A DNA stretch of 64,000 bases, from NCBI GenBank assembly GCA_963920635.1, contig OY987298.1, positions 117,666,035 to 117,730,034 of the forward strand. Reading direction: 5' to 3'. Below are positions 39,395 to 49,971 of the stretch, piece after piece. This DNA is from Pseudeuparius sepicola (lineage: Eukaryota; Arthropoda; Insecta; Coleoptera; Anthribidae). Numbering within the stretch: the first letter of the stretch is position 1; each line of letters begins with the position of its first letter. The notes under the pieces were generated by a model. It saw only the letters and a program-made list of their open reading frames with translations. It had not been told where the DNA came from and did no database searches. The position numbers and the translations under genes are program-made.

Positions 39395-40410
39395 TTTTCA
39401 GATGTTCAGTGGCGAAGATGGAGGAGAGGACACATGCGAAGGCCAGAAACGGAATGAAGACAGCCACCGAATGGATCAATTTGAAGGTATGGCATGGAGT
39501 AAGATACTGACAATACATTGAAAGGTGATACTTGCAGATGTGGATGTAAACTCGGTGGCTTAGAATGGAGGAAGACACCGCAGGTGAAGGGGACAACGAG
39601 ATGGAAATGACAACCATGAGTGAAGCGAACAGCATGGCAAGGACAGCTGCAATATGAAGAGGATGACAAGTGCCAAGGCATGGAGGACAACGATGACTGC
39701 GGAGGACCACAAGGGCCAATAACCATGGTAGATGGAAGAGGACAGCATCTCATGGAGGAAAGCTGAAGGCACATGATGGAAGGTGATTTTTTCAGATGGA
39801 TGATGGAAATGACAGGATGAAGATTGAGATCAAAAATATTAAAGAGGGAGAACACATCAGATGGGGGAAGACAGCGTGGGCACAAGATGGAAGTGACAAT
39901 CGGGTCAAGATGGATACCAATGGATGAAGAAGACACATTGGCAGAACATGGCTGTGTGACATGGTTGATATGACGGCATGAAGACTGTCACCAAATGGAC
40001 GAAGAGGAAGGCGGTCTTTTCAGATGTTCAGTGGCGAAGATAGAGGAGAGGACACATGCGAAGGCCAGAAACGGAATGAAGATAGCCACCGAATGGATCA
40101 ATTTGAAGGTATGGCATGGAGTAAGATACTGACAATACATTGAAAGGTGATATTTGCAGATGTGGATGTAAACTCAGTGGCTTAGAATGGAGGAAGAAAC
40201 CGCAGGCGAAGGGGACAACGAGATGGAAATGACAACCATGAGTGAAGAGAACAACATAGCAAGGACAGCTGCAATATGAAGAGGATGACAAGTGCCAAGG
40301 CATGGAGGACAACGATGACTGCGGGGGACCACAAGGGCCAATAACCATGGTAGATGGAAGAGGACAGCATCTCATGGAGGAAAGCTGAAGGCACATGATG
40401 GTAGGTGATT
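39395..40410 (+). repeat. 622-bp-spaced duplication in array 2
   Basis: The segment from TTTTCAGATGTTCAGTGGCG to GGTGATTT occurs at 39395-39790 and 40017-40410 with very few differences; equivalent points are 622 bases apart. This implies recent duplication or conversion. Confidence 0.75.
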
Positions 40411-41584
40411 TCACAGATGGATGATGAAGATGTAGGTGACAACGGGATGGCATTGATGTTGCGTTGGGGGTATGCAGGGGAGCTACATGAATAATGACGA
40501 AGAAGTAAAGATAGCCACCTGATGAATGAAAAAAGAGGCATGCCAAGAAGAGAGTGGGGTAAGCAACAGGATGGAAGGTAATTTTTTCAGGTATGGATGG
40601 ACTTGGGATGGAGGAAGACAATGTAGTGTCACAAGGCGATGACAAACGCGACAACAGGATGAAGATAGAGGAAGACATAGGGCAACAAATATACCTTGTC
40701 AGATGAAATGGACTAAGAGCATGAATCAGATGCTCACATGATGGAGTCGATAACAGGATGAAGATGGAGATTGATGGATGAAGAGGATTAATGTGATAAC
40801 AGCATGGAGATAGCCACCAAATGTACGAAGAGGAGGCATTGTAAGGAGGGATATGGATGGAGAGCGTATCTATAGCGGAAGACAGCATAATGCCACAAGT
40901 AATGGAGATCAAATGGATGAAGAGGACACTGTGAGGCAGAGGAAGACGGCAGGGCGACTTGATGGAAATGACCACATAATGAAGATAGGCACCAAATTGA
41001 ATTAGACAGCACATCTTGGAAGAAGGGAGAGCGGCAACACAACGGAAGGTAGTTTTTCAAAAAACTAAATGGATGTTTAGGACACATAAGGTGGATGGAT
41101 GTGGCTGGGCGACATGATAGAGACAATGGCAGGATGAAGACTGCTACCAAATGGATGAAGAGAGTGGGGCAACACAACAGGTCGAATGAAGATGTGGGCA
41201 AATTATTGAAGAGGCTACCAAGTGGGCAAAGAAGACTGCATGAGACAGGCAATGGCAGGATGAAGAGGACAGTTTGTCAAGTACGAAGACGGCAAAGCAC
41301 AACAAGGGCATATGGCAGTTTGAAAATTAAAACATATCATGGATGAAGACTGGAGCAACATGATGGAGGGCGATATTTCAGATGGATGGTGAACATGCTG
41401 GGATGAAGATGGAGATGAAATGGATAGAAGACGACACATCACATGATGAAAGGTACTGAAGCCACAAGACGGAAGAGATTGCGAATTGGGGAAGTGGGAT
41501 GAAGATAGCCACCAAATGGATGAAGAGGTTGGTATTGCTTGGAGTAAGATAGTATGGCAACATGATGAAAGATTATCTTTTCAG

Positions 41585-41653
41585 GTACAGGGTGATGACA
41601 GTATGAAGAGAGATTTAGTTGGCCAGAAGAATGATAACGCCTTGCATGGATAA
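41585..41653 (+). CDS. Candidate terminal exon after array 2
   Basis: After the last ATCTTTTCAG of the array, phase 0 reads 22 codons (VQGDDSMKRDLVGQKNDNAL, then HG) and stops at TAA. Two AATAAA signals follow at 41796-41808 with a GT/T-rich tract behind them. Sequence beyond here no longer shows the array repeats. It could be the 3' end of a plus-strand transcript that traverses the arrays. No upstream coding exon is proven. Confidence 0.3.
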   Translation, partial: VQGDDSMKRDLVGQKNDNALHG

Positions 41654-41795
41654 GAAGTAGCTATTATGGTGGAGGGTGACCATTTTAAATTGATGAAGGC
41701 AAGGATGAAATTTATGAACAGTATGACATCACCTAGTGAAAGACAGTATAGATGAAACTCTAGGAAAGTTGTACAATGGACATGTAGCATATACG

Positions 41796-41808
41796 AATAA
41801 ATAATAAA
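41796..41808 (+). terminator. Tandem poly(A) signals
   Basis: AATAAA occurs at 41796 and again at 41803, followed by CTTGCTTTGTTTTGTTT, a typical downstream GU/U-rich element. It lies about 120 bases before the next gene's ATG. Confidence 0.45.
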
Positions 41809-41928
41809 CTTGCTTTGTTTTGTTTAATTTAGCTTCCCATTCCTGTAATTAGTTCCATCAAACACATTTTCTGCTCTAGGACTTTCATAACTGGAAAAAC
41901 AATTTAAGAGTAGTTGACAGTTACAAGC

Positions 41929-42049
41929 ATGAAGTCGCCGTGGCATCATACAACCTTAACAACTATGTTTGCTGTTATCATGTTTGAATTGTGTTTTCTC
42001 TCGGTTTGTTCAGAATGGGTTGAAGTTAAAATAGTTAATAGTGAAATGG
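41929..42049 (+). CDS. Exon 1 of the 256-residue protein (signal peptide)
   Basis: ATG to donor ATGG|GTATGT, ending in phase 1. It encodes 40 residues, including the whole signal peptide. Confidence 0.8.
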
Positions 42050-44495
42050 GTATGTTCTATCTGTATAACTAATAATGTTTTAAAAATAAGTGCTAAATGT
42101 ACAATTTTTTAGATAACTTTAACTATAGGCAGTCTACAGTTCCAACAAATTATGAAGTTATTATGAAAGCTCCGATCTTTACTACTACAACACGAGCACA
42201 AATTCAGATGACTAAATCTCCAGTGAATAATCTGAAAGATAAATTAGGGCCGAAAGAAATTGATACAGTTAGGCTAACAAATCAAAGTTTTAACAAGCCA
42301 CAAAATGATGGAACAAAAACTACTAGCTTGGGATTTTTATCTTTTCTTAATTCCATACAAAAAAACTTGTTGGACTATAAGGAAAAAACTATAAATAGTA
42401 AGCTTACTATATTAAAACGACTAAGAGATCACCTATTATTAGAAATACGTGAGTATTGTATTTAGTTTTTTTCATAAACATTCAACAAGAAAAGTGGGTA
42501 ACAATTATTGTATTTTGGGTCCTTCCTATTTGCATATTTTTCAAGTTTTATTTAAAGATTATAGACAATGTTTAGATGCCATTACATCCGAGATCTTTGA
42601 CTATAAAAAATGAGATCTGTAAACCATTAACCTTTTTAATAAACATTTTTTAAACAACAATCTGTCCAAATATTCTTTCAAAATTGGTGATAAATATAAT
42701 GTTAAAAATTATCGACCAATAACAATGCATGGTTTCGTCTTTAGCAAAAATATTTGAATACGTTTTAAATTATTTAGAGAAACAAACTTATCTCAAAAAA
42801 AAAAATCAAACTTGATGCTATTTCTTATCTAACAGATCAAATTTATAAAGCGATTGATAATAAAAATCCATGTATTTGTATTTTTTTTAGATCGTAAAAA
42901 AGCTTTCTAAAATTATTTATATGATAGAAAAAATTTAATAATAAATGATTGCATTAGTAACAAACAAATTACGAGTAGCAAATAGGCTATACCACAACAA
43001 ACAATTTTGGGCCCAATGTTAATTAAACATTTATTTCAATGATTTATTTTCTGTAAATTCAAAAGGCAATATACAATTAATATAAGTTATGCGGATGACA
43101 CTGCAATTTTATATAAAATAACTGGTATGATCTTATGAAATTGATAAGTGATCATTTCATACAAATTGTAAATTTCTTTAATAACAATTTATTATTGATA
43201 AATTTTGAAAAAAGTTTTTTGTTCCTTTTTCTTCCTATGCGAACAATATACTTCATATTAAATCACTTATAATTAATGATGAAATGAATGTTTGCTAAAA
43301 GAAAAATTAGTAAATATCTTGGTGTTTTTTTAGATAGCAGTCTCAAATGGAATGAACATATTAATTTTTTTAATTAAAAAACTTGGCCCTCTAATTCCTA
43401 AAATACATATTTTCAAAAAGTACTTAAACACTCAACACATGATTTATTATGCTTTAGTACAATCTCAAATAAATTACGGAACACTTGGATGGGAGTAAAC
43501 CAATGTATTTTAAGAAAACTTGAAATATTACAAAAGTTAATTTTAAAAATTTTATATAGTAAAGAATATATGGATATCCAACCAAGTTATTATACAAAGA
43601 AGTTAAAAAACTGTACATTAGATATTGTTATAATATATTAATGTTTATTTATCAAAATAAACATACAATTAATTATAAAACACATCAAATCCATAGATTT
43701 AAATCCATAACTATAGTGTTTTATTAAGTATTAAGTGATTATCAGTATCTCATACCATATATATATATGACATATTACCAAAGGAAATTAAACAAATTAA
43801 ATCTTTTAGAACATATAAAAAATTAATTAAAAATAAAAACAATTTTCATTTTTATCTTTACCTTTTCATTTTCATTGATTAGATTATTTGTTATTAACTT
43901 TTAATTACTTTCATGAAATTCATTTTATTAAATAGATAATAATAATAATTAAATAGATAATATGTACATAATGTATATTTACACTTTCCTCAGACAAGCA
44001 ATGCTTCAGAGGATTTAAAGTTTAATCTACAATCTAAAAAAATGTATTTCTTTAATATGTAACTTTTTCTAATGAGTGAATAAACTTAATAATGTTGTAG
44101 AAAACAGAATTACAATTTTTTGGAATCCCATGGCTTTTTCAGAAGCTAGAACATATAAAGAAGATGATCATCAAATGGATTATCCATCAAATGAAGGTGC
44201 ATTAATGACTATTGGGTTTCTAACATTTGCAGTCTTCCTAATAAAACTAGTTCTGGTAAGGAAATAGTGTTGATACACAGGATTGCTAAATACATAGGGT
44301 AATAAAAAATTGATTACACTTCAATGATTATTTCAGAAATTAATTTACCTTATAAAGTACAAGAAGCAATATTACTATTCAACCACTACAACCACCACAC
44401 CTGCAAGTGTGTTTTTGAAGAAACGAGATGTGTCAGAATACAATGGCATTGAAGCTGACAAGATTTTGCAATATATAGAAGCCTACCAGTTATAA
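41929..44495 (+). CDS. Uncharacterised 256-residue type I membrane protein, 4 exons
   Basis: Coding exons are 41929-42049, 42113-42448, 44101-44255 and 44337-44495; phases join without a stop. The ATG opens a signal peptide (hydrophobic to about residue 27, CFLSVCS before EWVEV). The ectodomain (about 28-185) is hydrophilic, Thr-rich near 58-65, with a basic, helical-looking stretch LLDYKEKTINSKLTILKRLR at the end of exon 2. Exon 3 ends in a membrane span (about 186-209, ALMTIGFLTFAVFLIKLVL), preceded by YPSNEG and followed by Lys/Tyr residues and a STTTTTPAS tract. The tail ends IEAYQL. The layout suggests a small type I surface protein; I do not recognise a named family. It converges on sas. 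The second intron (1.65 kb) is swollen by a dead retroelement. Confidence 0.85.
42113..42448 (+). CDS. Exon 2 of the 256-residue protein (ectodomain)
   Basis: Acceptor ACAATTTTTTAG|AT restores GAT with the last base of exon 1. Donor is ATAC|GTGAGT. It is open throughout and phase 1 at the end. Confidence 0.85.
42640..43960 (+). pseudogene. Decayed non-LTR retrotransposon reverse transcriptase
   Basis: Scattered in-order reverse-transcriptase motifs survive on the plus strand: KNYRPI (about 42703), FLDRKKAF (about 42888), PQQTILGPML (about 42992), the catalytic YADDTAILY (about 43087), YLGVFLDSSLKWNEHI (about 43317) and IYYALVQSQINYG (about 43441). Frames are broken by many stops and shifts. 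The right end runs into an AATAATAAT-rich tail. It lies in intron 2 of the 256-residue gene, in the same orientation. The order of motifs fits a Jockey/CR1-type element; the clade is not determined. Confidence 0.8.
44101..44255 (+). CDS. Exon 3 of the 256-residue protein (membrane span)
   Basis: Acceptor TAATGTTGTAG|AA, donor CTG|GTAAGG. Enters in phase 1 and leaves in phase 0. Carries most of the membrane span. Confidence 0.85.
44337..44495 (+). CDS. Exon 4 of the 256-residue protein (cytoplasmic tail)
   Basis: Acceptor ATTATTTCAG|AAA in phase 0; 52 codons then TAA. It completes the span and encodes the Thr-rich tail. Confidence 0.85.
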   Translation, partial: KLIYLIKYKKQYYYSTTTTTTPASVFLKKRDVSEYNGIEADKILQYIEAYQL

Positions 44496-44556
44496 TTATT
44501 GTTAATTGAAATGTCCATGGTACCATGAACTTTTATTTTGATATTATGATTTATAA

Positions 44557-44562
44557 AATAAA
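44557..44562 (+). terminator. Poly(A) signal AATAAA
   Basis: It lies 62 bases after the TAA of the four-exon gene and is followed by GTGTCTGTT, a GT-rich element. Confidence 0.7.
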
Positions 44563-44897
44563 ACATGCAAACAATGTGTCTGTTATAACAAATTTATAAG
44601 TATCCAAAATAATATAAAATGCTTGTTTGGTATGTCCCACAGAAAATAAGCGTACCTATATTTTCTGTGGTATATGTCCGTCTACTTTGAAAAGTTTACA
44701 TATATGATGGAATATTTCAACAATTCGTAGAAAGAACGTAAATAATAATATTTATTTATTGCCATTGGCACAGATAACCTTATCTGTGCCATTGGGGATA
44801 GAATATACACAGCACAGATAACGTAACCCACAGTGTATCTGGTTTTTCGTGTTAACAGCCCTGAAAATCTAAGTAGGCTGGGGGAATTGACTGGGGC

Positions 44898-47002
44898 GGT
44901 TGACGGAAAAAAGGTCGAAAATCAAAAGGTCGAATCACAAAAGGTCGAATCACAAAATGTCGAAAACAAAATATAGAAACTACAAAAGATCGAATCACAA
45001 AAGGACGAATCAAAAAATATCGAAATACAAAAGGTCGAAACTTCAAAAGATCGAAACACAAAAGGTCGAATTACAAAAGGTCGAATCACAAAAGGTCGAA
45101 ATTATAAAAAATCTCGAAAACAAAAAAGGTCGAATAATCAAAAGATCGAAACTATAAAAGGTCGAATCAAAAAAATGTCAAAAATAGAAAGTTTGAGCAC
45201 AGAATAAATAGCTTTGCAACAGAAGCCTCCTTATACGGACATGTGTCAAAAATAAGCGAGTCTCCATTTCAATTTACATAAAGACAGACACTATTTTAAG
45301 CATAAATTTGGTTCTAATACAATCTCTTTGTTATGTAGATTAACGTAAAATCGAATAAAATGCATATTATTCATGTCTTTAGAAGATATTTCGCTAAAAA
45401 GCGAGTCTCCTTTTGACATCTCGCTAAGGAATTGTCTGTATTACTCGTTAGTCTGTGGTTTGAGTAATCAAATGACCGAATCACAAAGGCCGAACTGATA
45501 AAAAATTAGTTCTATAATTTTAAGCACATAATTGAAAATAATGGTTGACTGAAAAAAAGGTCGGAAATCAAAAGGTTTGAAAACAATGAGTAAAAAAACA
45601 AACAGTCGAAATAAATTATACAAGGTATCCCCGTTTTTGTAGACAAACTGACATTTGGTACAAAAGGTAATTTTGAGACAAAAAAATTCCACAAACATCC
45701 TTGTACTTATATAGTTACTTAGTTGTTTTCGTTAGTTCTTTCATATATTTTTTAATCTCTGGAATGAAAAAATATATAAACTCCAAAACTCGGTATTTAA
45801 TAATATAGGTCTTCAATTGAAAGTACCAACATTTTGAGCCCAAAAAGGCAAACTGCAGCTATATGCCGATGCCGAAGGCTTCTTATGTATAAACGAAGAT
45901 TATTGTCAGTAGGTACCCATTACTGACTTTAGCTTTGGCCAGAAGTGAACGTCACAGTTTTTTGAGACACCCTGTATATTTTGCGGCAAAATATACAGGG
46001 TGTCTCAAAAAACTGTGACGTTCACTTCTGGCCTAAGTTTTTTTTAGACACCCTGTATATTTTGCGGCAAAATATACAGGGTGTCTCAAAAAACTGTGAC
46101 GTTCACTTCTGGCCTAAGCTGAAGTCAGTAATGGGTACCTCCTGACAATAATCTTTGTTTATACATAAGAAGCCTTCGGCATCGGCGTATAGCTGCAGTT
46201 TGCCTTTTTGGGCTCAAAATGTTGGTACCTTCAATTGAAGACCTATATTATTAAATACCGAGTTTTAAGTTTATATATTTTTTTCTTTCCAGAGATTAAA
46301 AAATATATGAAAAAACTAACGAAAACAACTAAGTAACTATATAAGTACAAGGATGTTTGTGGAATTTTTTTGTCTCAAAATTACCTTTTGTACCAAATGT
46401 CAGTTTGTATAATTTCTTTCGACTGTTTGTTTTTTGACTCTTTGTTTTCAAATATTTTGATTTTCGATCTTTTTTTAGTCAACCAATATTTTCAATTATT
46501 TGCTTAAAATTATAGAACTAATTTTTTATCAATTCGGCCTTTTGTGATTCGGTCATTTGGTTACTCAAACTTTTCTATTTTCGTCATTTTTTAAAATGTC
46601 GACCTTTTGTGATTTGTAGTTTCGAACTTTTTGATTATTAGAACTTTTCTGTTTTCCACATTTTTTATAATTTCGACCTTTTGTGCGACCTTTTGCGATT
46701 CGACCTTTTGTAGTTTCGAACTTTTGTGTTTCGATCTTTTTTGATTCGACGTTTTGTGATTCGATCTTTTGATTATTCGATCATTTCTGTTTTCGAGATG
46801 TTTTATAATTTCGACCTTTTGCGATTCGACCTTTTGTGATTCGACCTTTTGTGATTCGACCTTTTGTGATTCGACCTTTTACAGTTTCTACCTTTTGTGC
46901 TTCTATCTTTTGTTTTTCGATCATTTGATTATTCGACCTTTCCTGTTTTCGAGATTTTTTAAAATTTCGACCTTTTGTGTTTCGACCTTTTTTCCGCCAA
47001 TC
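44898..47002. mobile_element. Foldback element with 9-bp target duplication
   Basis: The ends are inverted: GGTTGACGGAAAAAAGGTCG at the left, and the complement of GATTGGCGGAAAAAAGGTCG at the right. GACTGGGGC stands directly outside both ends (44889-44897 and 47003-47011), a clean 9-bp duplication. Both arms carry a minisatellite of AAAGGTCGAATCAC units (about 44910-45180 and inverted at about 46600-46990). The rest of each arm is also inverted down to the apex near 46010. The 9-bp duplication and long arms suit Mutator-like elements. No transposase is present. Confidence 0.8.
45960..46095. repeat. Nested palindromes at the foldback apex
   Basis: GACACCCTGTATATTTTGC is followed by its own complement, twice (about 45966-46004 and 46047-46086), each in the context TTTGAGACACCC...GGGTGTCTCAAA or close to it. 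The two are separated by a copy of the arm sequence GTGACGTTCACTTCTGGCCT. Confidence 0.7.
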
Positions 47003-47104
47003 GACTGGGGCAATTTTTGTTATAGGTATACTCCTGAAAGGTCATCATTTGCAAAGTATTCGTTTGACATTGACGCGGAATCCTGGCCTACTGCGATTTT
47101 TTAA

Positions 47105-47720
47105 AGAGGTGCGTTTTTCGAAAAACCATATTAGGCATTTTTTTATTTAAAATCTGACAGCACAGCATTAATCAGGACACTCCAAAACCCCTATACACCA
47201 AATTTGAACAAAAAAATATAAAGGTGTGGAAATGGAAAGATCTAATAAAAAATATATATTCTGTGCCATCTCAAAATACTGAATTTTTGGATAAGAGCAC
47301 TGTATATTTTGTATTTAACTTTTGCACACCCACACCTTGAGTGGTCCTATTGATCATTCAACTGTTTTGAGGGGATTCCATGGCACACTTGACTTTGCAG
47401 GTGCCTTTAAAATTCCTATTTTGCTCAACTTTGACATCCTGCAGAATGGAACTCCCTGGATATTTTTTATTCAAATTTGGTATATAGGGGTTTTTGGGTG
47501 CTCTGACTAACGCTGTGGGGTCAGATTTTAAATAAAAAAAAAACGCCTAAATAGATTTTGTGAAAATCGGGGTTTAAAAAAATCTTAAGCCGGCCCTGGA
47601 ATTGCAATTTGACAAATGTGTTCACGTAGAAAGTTGCGCATTTTGAAGACCTTTGTATAAAAAAAAATTTGAAAATATCCCAACAAATCAATTTTTTATT
47701 GATTTGTGTCCACTTAAAAG
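47105..47720. mobile_element. Decayed copy of the CAGGGTGTCTACTTT family
   Basis: It shares with 9113-10363 the ACAGCATTAATCAGGACAC segment, the CCCTATACACCAAATTTGAA segment and their inverted partners (GGTATATAGGGGTTTTTGG, CACTTAAAAGTGAAAA). Both arms are shortened and terminal CAGGGTGT is lost. Confidence 0.6.
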
Positions 47721-49815
47721 TGAAAATTTTTCATTATTTACCTAGGTATTTTTTCATTATCATTATTTACCTAGGGAGAGAAATGTTACTTCTCATTAGA
47801 GGAATGAGGTAAATAATGGTGATTTCTCAGGTTAGTAGTAAAAAAAAATAACTTATTTAATAATTTAATAAACAGTTTGTTATTTTTTGCTCGTTTGTGT
47901 TATTAAATTCTTGTTGATAGGTTTCTACCTATTGATAGTTTCAACATTACTTGTGGTAATTAAACTAAAACACAGCATTTTGAAAGACAAAGAGAAATTA
48001 TAATAACCCATATGGATTCGAAAAGTGAAATAAAATTGAAAATTTAATTTTGAAAGTACCATTACTCGTAAACTATCAAGAATAATCCCACATAATGTTG
48101 TATCATTGAAAAGGTAATTTTGTCTACTTTTGATATCCATTCACAGAAATAGGGCATTCCATTTAAAATTTTTGAGAAAATTTTGATTTAGCAAAATCCA
48201 ACACCCTGTATTAATGGGAATATTTGGCATTTAATTGACAATTAATGGGAATATTTGGCATTTAATGCCATTATTGAAGCTCTATCCGACAAAAAAGTTT
48301 ATAAAATCGAGCTATAAATAAAAATTTTACAGGGGTGGTCACTAATTAAGTGAGACACTAAAAATTTTGAAACATCCTGTAGAGCTATGGTATTGCAATG
48401 GTACGTTTGGGTTTCGAACAAGGCTGAATATGAGTCCGGCATAAATTTTCTTTTAAAAAATCCCTAATAGTACTTTTGGAAATTTCAGCACTAAAACACA
48501 GTCTCGGTGGGCCATGAATTTAACGCACGAGGTGCCTGAATTAGTTATGCATTTAATGCCGTCCGGCGATGTTGCCATATTTAATAAAGGTGCATCTAGC
48601 AAAAACCTCTGAGTAACAAGGTAAGTATTTGCAAGGATAATTTCTATACTGAGAAGATAGGTAATATATGTGTTTGAGAAATAGATTTATATTATAGAAA
48701 AGTCAAATTTTATATCGCACACCTTTATATTGTATTATATTCTGCTTTGGTAATTTAAATCTAGAAAACACTTTTTAAATTTTAGTCCAGTTTGACAATA
48801 AAAAATTGGAATAGATAATGATTGTCGTAACCGAGTACCTATATATCTTAATACTAACCTATTATATACAAATATAGAAATATCGAGGAGGGTATTTTTG
48901 AAAATTTGTTATTTGTATATAGCACCATGAGGTGCAAATGGAATTTGCAGATTAGTCACTTCTTTTACAAATAAATAATAATCAATAATTGAAAACATGC
49001 AAAAATTTTGGAAATTGTATTAGTTTCGGAACTTCATTTTAAAGCAGGTACTTAAGTAGTTTTTATTTTTATTGCAAAATAGCTGTAAGCGCCCCAATAA
49101 GAGATAGATTGAACAATGTGTGTAAAGAGGCAAAATATCTTTCTTGTAGGGGAAGGCAAGGCAAAACGGAAATACCCTTATGGTGGTGTGAATATAGCAC
49201 CATGTTTCCTAAAAGGGAGATAACTTGGGCCCAAGTGCCGTCCTTTTTTAATATGTAAAGCTTCCTTAAGAAACCTTAAAAGTGAAATATTATGTTGCTT
49301 GTAGAATATATGTATATTTTTGAAAACTGCGTGACGCTTATTTCCTATATTCTTTTTGTGGCGCCATTAGTTCTTTTATGCTGTTTCAAGTGACTTTACA
49401 AATACTACACTATACCTATGGTTATGAGTTTATATAATTATACACGTTTGGTTCTTAACGAGTACCTATATAATATGTTCATCCTATCAGTTTGCCAATG
49501 TATGGAAAATGGAAAAGTTCTTCTTCGATAGCCCCGTGAAAAACAAATTTGCACAGCTTACTGCAAAATGGACGACTGATAACTTACTTATAACTTACTT
49601 GTCTCTTTCATTAAGTCTAGATTCAAACTTTACACCTGGAAGGAATCTCACTTTGCTCCATTTACATGCAATATTTATGATTTACCTACCCATTTAATTA
49701 GTGCCTGCGTTCATACGGTGTGTATATAGTTGTAGAAAAATAAATGATCTTGGTTTATTGTCTCATCCACGATTCTCACGAATCTTTTTTTTTTTAGTTA
49801 TTTTTGAAATAAAAA
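47721..49815. other. Intergenic space between convergent genes
   Basis: No exon is supported. A small direct duplication of AATGGGAATATTTGGCATTT lies at about 48213-48262, next to an ACACCCTGTATT remnant. Confidence 0.45.
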
Positions 49816-49838
49816 ACTGATGCTATAAATAAATACAC

Positions 49839-49848
49839 TTTATTTATT
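49839..49848 (-). terminator. sas: sas poly(A) signals
   Basis: On the minus strand overlapping AATAAA signals (AATAAATAAAGTG) occur about 115-125 bases after the sas stop codon, giving a short 3' UTR. Confidence 0.6.
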
Positions 49849-49963
49849 ACTGTTACTATATTACAAGTTAAGCTAATACTTAAATAATATAAATCTATTG
49901 GGATCCTTAAATTACTTTTTAATGTATAATATGTACAAGTATTCCAGAGTTTTGTTAGGAGTT

Positions 49964-49971
49964 TCATAAAC
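49964..49971 (-). CDS. sas: sas last exon: two codons and stop
   Basis: Acceptor CTTCCTTGTTTCAG on the minus strand is excellent. With the G left by the previous exon, it reads Gly-Leu-stop, so the protein ends QQETMGL. It lies 5.2 kb from the preceding exon and is followed by poly(A) signals. Confidence 0.75.

Larger units (their letters stand above)
32457..41584 (+). repeat. Tandem array 2: purine-rich repeats with recurrent TTTTCAG
   Basis: The plus strand is a mosaic of ATGGATGAAGAGGACAGCAT, GGATGAAGATGGAGATCAAA and GGCATGGAGGAAGA-type motifs. Modules of about 100-500 bp commonly start after GATNTTTTCAG (about 35 sites). Larger repeats are visible: 32457-33000 matches 35265-35800, and 39395-39790 matches 40017-40410. 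Plus-strand frames are short; minus-strand frames are long because the pyrimidine-rich strand lacks A. I see no conserved protein. Some modules keep a DVDEESGLEWRKTPE-like frame (34450, 36650, 37690), hinting at origin from an acidic coding exon. Confidence 0.8.

Noticed and set aside
32480..41442. Long minus-strand open frames (up to 378 and 328 codons) rich in Ser, Pro, His and Cys
   Set aside because: The minus strand of array 2 is pyrimidine-rich and lacks A, so stop codons are rare in all three frames. The frames overlap each other, follow repeat boundaries, and have no domain, start context or splice support.
44900..45157. Lys/Arg/Ser-rich 85-codon frame
   Set aside because: It is the AAAGGTCGAATCAC minisatellite of a foldback arm read in one frame. 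The inverted arm gives a matching artefact at 46769-47104.
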